Origin: Spirochaetaceae bacterium
GTDB taxonomy: Bacteria; Spirochaetota; Spirochaetia; Treponematales; Treponemataceae
Length of the DNA stretch: 10,993 bases
NCBI GenBank assembly: GCA_031272345.1
Contig: JAISTZ010000188.1
Span: forward strand, 1 to 10,993
Direction of reading: 5' to 3'
Position 1 is the first letter of the stretch; each line of letters begins with the position of its first letter. Below are positions 1 through 5,497 of the stretch, one piece after another. Position numbers and translations under genes: made by a program. A model generated the notes under the pieces. The model saw only the letters and a program-made list of their open reading frames with translations. It was not told the origin of the DNA and made no database searches.

Positions 1-40
1 CCGCCCGCTGAGTCTAAACCGGACGGGGGCGTCGCTGCCT

Positions 41-66
41 GGGGCTCCCCTCCGCCGGGGAGTCCC
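41..66. repeat. GC-rich hairpin upstream of the terminator
   Basis: Inverted repeat with a 10-bp stem (41-50 against 57-66, one G-T wobble) and a 6-base loop at 51-56. No T run follows it on either strand. It sits 3 bases before the larger terminator hairpin, so it may be part of a tandem termination or mRNA 3'-end structure. Confidence 0.5.
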
Positions 67-69
67 TGC

Positions 70-112
70 GCCCCCAGGCGCGCCCCAAAGGGGCCGCCGG
101 GGGCAATTTTCT
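70..112 (+). terminator. Rho-independent terminator of an upstream gene
   Basis: A 15-bp GC-rich stem pairs 70-86 with 90-104 around an AAA loop. It has single-base bulges at A76 and C81 on the 5' arm, and AATTTTCT follows at 105-112. The T run lies only on the plus-strand side, so the terminated transcript comes from the left, outside the window. The pairing was checked base by base; function is inferred. Confidence 0.7.
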
Positions 113-251
113 ATAAACAGGAGAAATCCCCGGCCCCTAAGAGTCTCAAGAAATGGACCGGGGACTTCTCCAACGGAATCCTATGCAAGCAAAAACTCGT
201 GAGAATCCCTGTACCCCCCTTTTTTGATGGTGCGGACACGCAAAAACTCAC
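111..251 (-). CDS. Possible leaderless mini-ORF (46 residues, GTG start)
   Basis: A leftward promoter at 288-259 (TTGACA, 18 bp, TATCAT) is followed after 7 nt by GTG. This is the same -10-to-start spacing seen at the leaderless genes elsewhere in the window. The frame runs 46 codons to TAG at 113-111. The peptide begins MSFCVSAPSKKGG and ends LLGAGDFSC L. It contains the tripeptide SFC twice, because the DNA carries the direct repeat at 189-198 and 240-249. I recognise no family. It may be only a chance frame in a repeat, and the hairpin of the left terminator lies just beyond its stop. It is listed because promoter and start fit together, not because the protein is convincing. Confidence 0.2.
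   Translation of the reverse strand: MSFCVSAPSKKGGTGILTSFCLHRIPLEKSPVHFLRLLGAGDFSCL
189..249. repeat. 10-bp direct repeat pair, 51 bp apart
   Basis: GCAAAAACTC occurs at 189-198 and again at 240-249, where the second copy runs into the left arm of the 32-bp palindrome. The surrounding AT-richer sequence has no clear gene. It may be part of a dispersed intergenic repeat; I cannot test copy number from one window. Confidence 0.5.
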
Positions 252-280
252 CTTTAAGATGATAAATCATCGTAAAGGTG
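249..280. promoter_or_regulatory. 32-bp palindrome, candidate operator for the XRE regulator
   Basis: CACCTTTA (249-256) and TAAAGGTG (273-280) form the outer arms. GATGAT (258-263) and ATCATC (266-271) form the inner arms. A single mismatched pair (257/272) and a 2-base centre complete it, so 15 of 16 possible pairs match. It covers the -10 of the leftward promoter and lies 66 bp before the XRE start codon. A two-fold symmetric site of this size next to an XRE gene suggests autoregulation. As RNA it could also fold, but no T run follows directly on either side. Confidence 0.55.
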
Positions 281-288
281 GTTGTCAA
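259..288 (-). promoter_or_regulatory. Leftward sigma-70-type promoter
   Basis: On the minus strand TTGACA (288-283) is followed after 18 bp by TATCAT (264-259), matching 6/6 and 5/6 of the consensus. Transcription would start near 252 and read left towards the window edge. The -10 lies inside the palindrome, so a bound dimer should block it. What it transcribes is unclear. Confidence 0.45.
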
Positions 289-346
289 TACCTTTTTTGA
301 ATTTTTTTTTAGTTTTAGCGGTTTTTTATCCAGGGACAATTGCGAA

Positions 347-655
347 ATGACAAGTCTCAGAGAGCTTTTAGCCTGTAACATGAAAGAACGGCGGCGCATA
401 CTGGGCCTTTCGCAATCAAAACTTGCCGAACGGCTTAATGCCGCGCCTACATACATCGCTATGATTGAGGCAAAAAAGAAATTCCCCTCCGTTGAGATGC
501 TGGAAAGGATAGCCGCCGCGTTGCAGGTCGATTCTCCTGAACTGTTTTCGGTACAATCATATCCTTCAGAGTCAGCACAGGAACTGCGCCGCACCTTGCT
601 TTCGGACTTTGAAAAGTTTATCCAGGCAAAATTAAAAGAAATACAAGACGTCTAG
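347..655 (+). CDS. XRE-family helix-turn-helix transcriptional regulator
   Basis: This 102-residue protein is a small DNA-binding regulator of the Cro/CI (XRE) family and acts in the cytoplasm. The HTH domain covers residues about 9-67: a first helix ending in MKERRRILGLSQ, the recognition region AERLNAAPTYIAMIEAKKK, then FPSVEMLERIAAALQV and ELF, the usual closing pattern. A short charged helix forms the C-terminus, perhaps for dimerisation; there is no sensor or peptidase domain. The ATG at 347 is preferred over the ATG at 278 because the extra 23 residues are a Phe-rich, T-tract-encoded stretch unlike XRE N-termini. A GACAAT 6 nt before this ATG could make it leaderless, but no good -35 is seen. 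The gene is visibly less GC-rich than its right-hand neighbours, which hints at acquisition. No partner toxin gene is visible beside it. Confidence 0.85.
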   Translation: MTSLRELLACNMKERRRILGLSQSKLAERLNAAPTYIAMIEAKKKFPSVEMLERIAAALQVDSPELFSVQSYPSESAQELRRTLLSDFEKFIQAKLKEIQDV

Positions 656-678
656 GCATGGCGCCAGGCCGGAGCATA

Positions 679-707
679 TTGACCGCCCCCATTTTTTATG
701 CTACAAT
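679..707 (+). promoter_or_regulatory. Promoter for a leaderless PilZ transcript
   Basis: TTGACC (679-684), a 17-bp spacer, and TACAAT (702-707) with an extended TGC just before it. The ATG at 715 begins 7 nt after the -10, about where RNA synthesis would start, and there is no SD in between. It probably drives the PilZ gene and pyrE together. Confidence 0.75.
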
Positions 708-714
708 CCTTCCC

Positions 715-1104
715 ATGACCGCGGATAATCGTAAGAGTGTTCGTTATAATGACGTTGGACGGATAGATGCGGGTGGGACGTCCCTGTTTCCTGGTATGCT
801 GCTCGACATCAGCCAGACCGGGTGCAGGTGCCGCTTCCCCTGTCTCATCGACTTCGACGAAGAGGAGGAGTATTTGCTCCGAATCCTTCCCTCCCACAAA
901 AACACGAGCCATTCCTTTGCGTTACTCGGCAGGCCCGTGTGGCAGAAAAAGGACGATTCTTCCACAACCGCGGGGTTTGAGTTTCTTCACTCCCCGGACG
1001 GAAAGCGCCTTATGAGCTACATCGAGCAATTGAAACAGGAAGAAAACAACGAAGAAGAGGACGCCCTGACAGTCGAACCCAGGGGGGCTGCCCCCGCGCC
1101 GTAA
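715..1104 (+). CDS. Small PilZ-domain protein, likely c-di-GMP receptor
   Basis: This 129-residue protein is a single PilZ domain, the common bacterial cyclic-di-GMP receptor fold. Both ligand motifs are present: RxxxR as R6-K-S-V-R10, and (D/N)xSxxG as D31-I-S-Q-T-G36, with the typical gap of about 20 residues between them. Beta-strand-like segments continue through residue about 90. An acidic, Glu-rich tail (108-116) and a Pro/Ala-rich end follow. No output domain or membrane segment is attached, so it would act by binding a partner. The start at 715 is chosen over an in-frame ATG at 658 because the promoter elements lie between them, so the longer form would not be transcribed from it. pyrE begins 32 bp downstream with its own SD, suggesting cotranscription. 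The partner is unknown; I assign the family with good confidence and the function only by family. Confidence 0.8.
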   Translation: MTADNRKSVRYNDVGRIDAGGTSLFPGMLLDISQTGCRCRFPCLIDFDEEEEYLLRILPSHKNTSHSFALLGRPVWQKKDDSSTTAGFEFLHSPDGKRLMSYIEQLKQEENNEEEDALTVEPRGAAPAP

Positions 1105-1126
1105 CCCCATGGGCGGGGCGCTTTGC

Positions 1127-1132
1127 GGAGGA
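1127..1132 (+). promoter_or_regulatory. Shine-Dalgarno site of pyrE
   Basis: GGAGGA lies 4 nt before the ATG at 1137. It fixes the start and shows that this internal operon gene uses ordinary SD initiation, unlike the leaderless PilZ gene before it. Confidence 0.75.
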
Positions 1133-1136
1133 ACAC

Positions 1137-1733
1137 ATGGATGCTGCTGAAATTTTGACCGCCTGCGGGGCCATGCTCCAGGGCCATTTCCTGCTCTCCT
1201 CGGGGAATCACTCAAACCGGTACTTTCAGTGCGCCCGGCTCCTGCAATTCCCCCAGAGGGCCGCGGAGGTCCTTTCCGGCCCCTGCCGGGCCCTGGGGCT
1301 GGCAAAAAAAGAGGGCCTCCTGGATTTTGACCTTGCCGTGGGCCCCGCCATGGGGGGGATCATCGTGGCGTATGAGGCGGGCAGACAGTTGGGGATCCCC
1401 GCGCTTTTTACCGAGCGGGACGAGTCCGGGGCGATGTGCCTCAGACGGGGCTTTGAAATCCCCCGGGGCGCCCGGGTCATCATCACCGAAGACGTGATCA
1501 CCACCGGAAAATCGACCCTGGAGACCGCCCGGGCGCTGGAAGCCGCCGGGGCGCGGGTGGCGGCGTCCCTCTGCGTGGTGGACCGCCGTCCCGGGGGCGA
1601 CGGAAATCCCTTTCCCTGGGAAATCTTTTCCGCCCTCAGGCAGAGCGCCGTGTACTATGAACCGTCCCGCTGCCCCCTCTGCGCCGAGGGAAAGGTTCCC
1701 CTGGTCAAACCCGGCTCCCGTCCCTCTAAATAA
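1137..1733 (+). CDS. pyrE: Orotate phosphoribosyltransferase (Thermus-type)
   Basis: The enzyme joins orotate and phosphoribosyl pyrophosphate to give orotidine 5'-phosphate, the fifth step of de novo pyrimidine synthesis, in the cytoplasm. The PRPP-binding signature of type I phosphoribosyltransferases is seen at residues 114-126 (VIITEDVITTGKS). FTERDESGAMCLRRGFEI at 91-108 is the flexible-loop region in the form found in the Thermus-type family, not the E. coli form. The C-terminus carries a CPLC motif (about residues 179-182) followed by VPLVKPGSR, also characteristic of that subfamily. The 198-residue length is normal. The gene has a good SD and follows the PilZ gene by 32 bp, so it is probably on the same RNA. 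Its stop codon overlaps the end of the convergent barrel gene by 8 bp. No other pyrimidine genes are nearby. Confidence 0.9.
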   Translation: MDAAEILTACGAMLQGHFLLSSGNHSNRYFQCARLLQFPQRAAEVLSGPCRALGLAKKEGLLDFDLAVGPAMGGIIVAYEAGRQLGIPALFTERDESGAMCLRRGFEIPRGARVIITEDVITTGKSTLETARALEAAGARVAASLCVVDRRPGGDGNPFPWEIFSALRQSAVYYEPSRCPLCAEGKVPLVKPGSRPSK

Positions 1734-1739
1734 GCTTAT
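1726..1739. other. Convergent gene overlap with palindrome at the stops
   Basis: The TAA of pyrE (1731-1733) and the minus-strand TAG of the barrel gene (1728-1726) overlap, so the two reading frames share 8 bp. A 10-bp perfect palindrome, ATAAGCTTAT, covers 1730-1739. No terminator hairpin with a T run is seen for either gene, so the two RNAs probably extend into each other. Confidence 0.7.
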
Positions 1740-2454
1740 ACCCCAGGGCGAGCTTGAACTGGTGGCCCATGTAGTGGCCCTCGGGCAGGAAGACGAACCG
1801 CGTCACGTCCGTGAATCCCTGGTCCTTGAATTCGGCGATGTTCGCTTCCCTGTCGCTGGCGACCTGGAAGTAGAAGAGCACCTCCCCCCGGAGAAAGAGT
1901 TTTTGCCCCAGGGAGTAGTCCGCCCCGCCCCCGGCTTTTACGCTGAGCCCCCAGAGCACGTCGTGGGAGAAGTCGCTGTATTCGTTGCCCGCCACGGACG
2001 ACTTGAACCCCAGGCCGATTGCGGGGAACACGTTGAAACTCTTGCCGAAGGCGAAGGGATACTTCCCCAGAACATCCACAATCACGATGTGGTTGAGGTA
2101 ATCCTGGTCGTCCTGGGCGGGGACAATGCTGCTGAGGTCCTGCCCGCCGGCCACGGGCTTTATCCTGACCTCGTAGGCCTTGCCGATCTGGGCAAGGTAC
2201 ACCGCGGAAACCTCCACATAGGTGAAATCCCCAAAGACGAAGCCCCCCACGTCGAAGGTCTGGGTCTTGTAGCCCAGGCCGATGGCCCCGAAGGCGGTGG
2301 CGGGATAGATGAAGCCGTTCATGTTCTCGGTTGAACTTTTTGACCAGGAGGGACCGAAAATCGCCCCGCCCCCGGCGCTTATTCCAAACTTCGGAGCCGC
2401 TTGAGCGGCGGAAACCGCCGCCGCGCACACCAAAGCCGCAAAAAATTTCTTCAT
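1726..2454 (-). CDS. Exported outer-membrane beta-barrel protein
   Basis: This 242-residue protein begins with a clear type I signal peptide: MKK, a hydrophobic core to about residue 17, and AQA|AP as the likely cleavage site after residue 19. The rest alternates polar and hydrophobic residues with many Gly and aromatic positions (for example GAIGLGYKTQTFDVGGF, KAGGGADYSLG, LRGEVLFYFQV), the pattern of a small outer-membrane barrel. The last strand ends QFKLALGYKLI, barrel-like although without a terminal Phe. Spirochaetes carry many lineage-specific barrels of this kind; I cannot name the family or its cargo. A minus-strand promoter lies upstream, with a short leader and a G-rich but imperfect SD. 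It converges on pyrE and is divergent from the large exported peptidase-like protein, which also ends in barrel-like sequence, so both probably serve the cell envelope. Confidence 0.75.
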   Translation of the reverse strand: MKKFFAALVCAAAVSAAQAAPKFGISAGGGAIFGPSWSKSSTENMNGFIYPATAFGAIGLGYKTQTFDVGGFVFGDFTYVEVSAVYLAQIGKAYEVRIKPVAGGQDLSSIVPAQDDQDYLNHIVIVDVLGKYPFAFGKSFNVFPAIGLGFKSSVAGNEYSDFSHDVLWGLSVKAGGGADYSLGQKLFLRGEVLFYFQVASDREANIAEFKDQGFTDVTRFVFLPEGHYMGHQFKLALGYKLI

Positions 2455-2486
2455 TGTAAACCCCCAAAGGTATAAATTTTGATGAA

Positions 2487-2514
2487 TTTATCAGCCCGGC
2501 GGCAGGCGTGTCAA
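2487..2514 (-). promoter_or_regulatory. Promoter of the minus-strand barrel gene
   Basis: On the minus strand TTGACA (2514-2509) is followed after 16 bp by GATAAA (2492-2487). A 17-bp reading gives ATAAAT. Transcription would start near 2480, leaving a leader of about 25 nt containing GGGGG six bases before the ATG. The -35 overlaps a small AGCCT/AGGCT inverted repeat at 2514-2527. Confidence 0.55.
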
Positions 2515-2548
2515 GCCTTTTCAGGCTAAAAATTTAGAGCCCCTTTTA

Positions 2549-2577
2549 TTGACAAAGTTTCGGGGATTTCCGATACT
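2549..2577 (+). promoter_or_regulatory. Promoter for the leaderless exported peptidase-like gene
   Basis: TTGACA (2549-2554), a 17-bp spacer, and GATACT (2572-2577). The ATG at 2584 follows the -10 after 6 nt (TTCCCC), so there is no room for an SD. It is divergent from the barrel-gene promoter, with 34 bp between the two -35 boxes, close enough for one regulator to affect both. Confidence 0.65.
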
Positions 2578-2583
2578 TTCCCC

Positions 2584-5457
2584 ATGAAAACCATCCGGGG
2601 CATTTGTTTTGTTGTCACCCTATTGCTTGCAAATCCGGCCTTTGCGCAGCTCCTCGGCATCGGGGACGCCCTCACGGGCAAGAGGGACGTCTCGGTCATC
2701 AAGACAACCTGGTTCGACATCATCTATCCCGCCGAATCCGCGCCCGCCGCGGAAATTCTTGCCCAAAACGCCGACGCCCTCTACGAGAAGGCCGCGGCCC
2801 TCCTCAAAACCGAGCCCTCCTTCCATATACCCCTGGTGATCACCCGGTCTTCGGACAGCCTCAACGCCTACTATTCGCCCTATCCCTACAAGCGCCTGGT
2901 GGTCTACGACACCGTGCCGGACTACAGCCTCTCGGTCCAGGGGGACTCCCTGCTCTCGGTGGTCTACCACGAGATCATCCACGCGGTCAGCCTGAACCTG
3001 AAGCACCCTGCCTGGCGGACGGTCTCGGACATTTTCGGGGACGTCTTCAACCCGGTGTATTTCAACGCCCCCTGGTCGTTCATAGAGGGAGTCACCGTGG
3101 GGAACGAGGCCCTCGCCGGGGACGGCAGACTCAACGACGGCTACAGCCTCCACATGGTGCGCCAGGCAAAAATCGAGGGAAAATTCCCCCGGTGGAACGA
3201 CGCCACGGGCTTCCGGGACACCTTCCCCGGGGGGAACATCCCCTACCTGTTCGGCGGGGCCTTCACCGCCTGGCTGGAGGAACAGTACGGCATGGAAAAA
3301 TACGCCGCCCTCTGGCGCACGGCGAACAATTCCCTGCCCATCAGGATGAATTTTTACAACACCTACGGGATTGAAATCGCCAAGGCCTGGGACCTCTTCA
3401 GGGACTCCCTCTGGGTCCCGGAGATCCCCCCCAGGCCGGAGGACGCCCCCGGCGCCGGGGTCAGGCGGATTTTCGGGGGGAACGGGGTCTACAGCCAGGT
3501 GAGCTACTCCAGCGCGGGAATCGCCTGGGTCGAGGGATACTCCGGGGCCGTGTATTTCCTTCCCCACGGGGGCGTCCCTGGGGGCAAGCCCAGGAAGCTG
3601 CTCTCCAAAATCAACCTGAGCCGGGCCTCCCTTTCGGCTGACGGGGCGTACATGGCCCTCTCCTGGAACACCGGGGCGGACCACAACGTGAACCGCGTCT
3701 CGGTCCTGGAGCGGAAGACCGGCAGGGTGGCCGATTCCGGCGTTGACTCCCTCCGGGACGGCACGGTGGTCACCATCGGCGGGGAGCGCTACCTCTGCGC
3801 CGTGCGGACGGCGGGGCAGACCGCGAGTCTCGTGTACTATCCCCTGAAAAAGGGGGGCCCCAGGGTTGGGGGTGAAGCTTTCCGCAGGGACTTTCCCCGC
3901 ATGACGATTCCCTTTTCGCCGGTTGACGCCGGGAAGGGGCTCACGGCGTTCGTCCGCAAGGAGGGAACAGGATGGTCCATCGCCCTCCTGGATCCCCGCA
4001 CACAGACCCTCTCGGTCTACGGCGCGCCCCTCCCCGGCATGATGCTCCGCTACCTGAACGCCCGGCCCGATGGAGAAAAGGTCACCCTGTATTTTTCCTG
4101 GACAGGGCCGGGGACCCTCCCCAGGGCGGGAACCCTGGAGATCGGCCCGGACGGAACCGGCGCGTGGACCCTTTCGGACCGGGATCTTTCCGGAGGGGTG
4201 TACGGCAACGCCCCCTACCGTTCCGGCGCGGGGGAGGTCCTGGTGTACGCGGCCCGGTTCTACGAGACCAGCGCCCTCTTCGCGGCAGCGGCGGCCCCGG
4301 ACGGAGCAGCCCCCGGCGTCAACGCGCCGGAAGAGGCGTCCGTCTCCGGCGAGGCCGAATCCGCCGCCCCGCCCGCAAGCTCCCCCCCGGCAGTCCCCTA
4401 TAACCCGGCGCGGTACTGGGGCCGGGGAGTCTTCCTGCCCCTGTCAACCATGACGGTCAGCGACGAATCCTTCGAGGCAAAGACGGCGCTCTTCCTGGGG
4501 GCAGCCTACCTCACCGGGGACCCCGGGGAGCTCGCCGGGGTCTCCGCCACCGCGGGGTACGACATCGTGTCCAATTCCTACGGCCTCGGCCTGGCCGCCG
4601 CCGGGGGGAGGGACCTCTTCTCCTTCGACACGTCGGGGTCCGTGCTGTTTTCGGACGCCGATTTCTCCCAGGCCCTGGTGACGAACACCTTCGCGTCGAC
4701 CCTCCGCCCCGGGGGAAACACGGCCCTCACCTTTTCGGACAGAATCCGCTGGTTCTACGGGCGGCCCTACTCGGGTTCCATAACCGAGCAGAACGCGGAC
4801 AGGTTCTGGGGCAAGGGCGGCGGCACGGACCCGTCCTTGCAGGGTGATTTTACCCACACGATCGAAAACACCTTCACCTTCGCCGTTTCCACCATCCGGA
4901 GCCGGGGGGCGGGGTACTTCAACCGGGGGGGCGCGGCTCTGGGGGCCTTCCTGCTTACCGATTACCGCACCGCCGGGCCGGGGGTGTACAACAACCTGGG
5001 CCTGACGGGGACCCTGCGATTCCCCCGGCTCATCCCGGTTGACAACCCCGTCGACGCCACGGTGAACCTGCCCCTCACCCTCACCGCCCTGGCGTTCCCC
5101 TCCAGGGACCGCTTCCTTGAGGGCCGGGTCTTCCTTGTGCCCTATTCCAGGGAAATCCAGCGGGGGGGCGGGGTGTTCTTTTTTCAGCGGGTCACCTTCA
5201 CCGCCCTCTACACGGGGTATCTCCGCAACAGCAACGCCTCCGGGGACATCTTCCACCTGGCCGCCCTGGCCGGGGACATCCCCTCCATGCCCTACCGGGA
5301 CAGCCTGACTCTGTCAACCTACGCCGACATGGGGTATAACGCGGGGGTGTTCACCAGCGTTCCCATCGAGCTTGGGAGCGACGTGACCGTGTACCCCTGC
5401 CGTGACGAGGGGGAGCTCCTCTTCCAGTTCACCCTGCACCTGAAGCTGCCCCTGTAA
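2584..5457 (+). CDS. Exported zinc-peptidase-like protein with propeller and barrel-like C-terminus
   Basis: This protein has 957 residues. A type I signal peptide ends at AFA|Q (residue 21). Residues about 35-280 resemble the MA-clan gluzincin peptidase fold: HEIIH at 129-133 gives two zinc-ligand histidines and the catalytic Glu130, and WSFIEG at 164-169 supplies the expected Glu ligand (Glu168). Residues about 290-570 have repeating strand and turn patterns (SADGAYMALSWN, ARPDGEKVTLYFSW) typical of a TolB/WD40-like propeller. A Pro/Ala/Glu-rich linker (about 572-610) leads to a C-terminal 340 residues of alternating Gly- and aromatic-rich strands ending LFQFTLHLKLPL, which looks like an outer-membrane barrel. 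The likely location is therefore the outer membrane, with the peptidase in the periplasm or on the surface. Substrate is unknown. ltaE starts its own promoter 5 bp after the stop. I am confident of export and the HExxH motif, less so of the barrel. Confidence 0.7.
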   Translation: MKTIRGICFVVTLLLANPAFAQLLGIGDALTGKRDVSVIKTTWFDIIYPAESAPAAEILAQNADALYEKAAALLKTEPSFHIPLVITRSSDSLNAYYSPYPYKRLVVYDTVPDYSLSVQGDSLLSVVYHEIIHAVSLNLKHPAWRTVSDIFGDVFNPVYFNAPWSFIEGVTVGNEALAGDGRLNDGYSLHMVRQAKIEGKFPRWNDATGFRDTFPGGNIPYLFGGAFTAWLEEQYGMEKYAALWRTANNSLPIRMNFYNTYGIEIAKAWDLFRDSLWVPEIPPRPEDAPGAGVRRIFGGNGVYSQVSYSSAGIAWVEGYSGAVYFLPHGGVPGGKPRKLLSKINLSRASLSADGAYMALSWNTGADHNVNRVSVLERKTGRVADSGVDSLRDGTVVTIGGERYLCAVRTAGQTASLVYYPLKKGGPRVGGEAFRRDFPRMTIPFSPVDAGKGLTAFVRKEGTGWSIALLDPRTQTLSVYGAPLPGMMLRYLNARPDGEKVTLYFSWTGPGTLPRAGTLEIGPDGTGAWTLSDRDLSGGVYGNAPYRSGAGEVLVYAARFYETSALFAAAAAPDGAAPGVNAPEEASVSGEAESAAPPASSPPAVPYNPARYWGRGVFLPLSTMTVSDESFEAKTALFLGAAYLTGDPGELAGVSATAGYDIVSNSYGLGLAAAGGRDLFSFDTSGSVLFSDADFSQALVTNTFASTLRPGGNTALTFSDRIRWFYGRPYSGSITEQNADRFWGKGGGTDPSLQGDFTHTIENTFTFAVSTIRSRGAGYFNRGGAALGAFLLTDYRTAGPGVYNNLGLTGTLRFPRLIPVDNPVDATVNLPLTLTALAFPSRDRFLEGRVFLVPYSREIQRGGGVFFFQRVTFTALYTGYLRNSNASGDIFHLAALAGDIPSMPYRDSLTLSTYADMGYNAGVFTSVPIELGSDVTVYPCRDEGELLFQFTLHLKLPL

Positions 5458-5462
5458 CCGCC

Positions 5463-5491
5463 TTGACGGGCCGCGGGGATTCCGCTACCCT
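5463..5491 (+). promoter_or_regulatory. Promoter for leaderless ltaE
   Basis: TTGACG (5463-5468), a 17-bp spacer, and TACCCT (5486-5491). The ATG at 5498 follows after 6 nt (TTTTCC), with no SD. The -35 begins 5 bp after the stop of the preceding gene. Confidence 0.65.
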
Positions 5492-5497
5492 TTTTCC

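Larger units (their letters stand above)
1..346. other. Gene-poor left edge with structured and repeated DNA
   Basis: No convincing protein gene is visible in this stretch. Plus frame 1 stays open to a TGA at 298-300, but the peptide is low-complexity at its start and has no start or SD context. Plus frame 3 reads a TGA at 9-11, which could be the end of a gene lying left of the window. The stretch holds two adjacent GC-rich hairpins, the second with a T run, a 10-bp direct repeat, a 32-bp palindrome and a leftward promoter. Base composition changes from very GC-rich (1-105) to AT-rich (240-330) just before the XRE gene. The mix suggests the 3' end of an upstream unit followed by a regulatory or repeat-derived spacer. 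Confidence 0.6.

Noticed and set aside
1..300. Plus frame 1 open from the window edge to a TGA at 298
   Set aside because: It runs straight through the terminator hairpin and the 32-bp palindrome, and the peptide is Pro/Gly-rich and then featureless, so a real gene is unlikely.
278..346. N-terminal extension of the XRE protein from the ATG at 278
   Set aside because: The added residues are Phe-rich because they are encoded by T tracts, the palindrome covers this ATG, and XRE proteins usually begin close to the HTH.
658..714. Longer PilZ protein starting at the ATG at 658
   Set aside because: The -35 and -10 of the gene lie inside this segment, so RNA from that promoter cannot contain it. 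The family also begins close to RxxxR.
347..1104. XRE and PilZ genes as a toxin-antitoxin pair
   Set aside because: The second gene has intact PilZ motifs and its own promoter, and no RelE-, HigB- or HipA-like feature is seen.
1657..2334. Plus-strand open frame across the pyrE end and the barrel gene
   Set aside because: It lacks a promoter or SD and overlaps two better-supported genes. The minus-strand frame has a signal peptide and a promoter.
2620..3684. Minus-strand frame inside the exported peptidase-like gene
   Set aside because: Low-complexity antisense composition; the plus frame has a signal peptide, HExxH and a promoter at its start.
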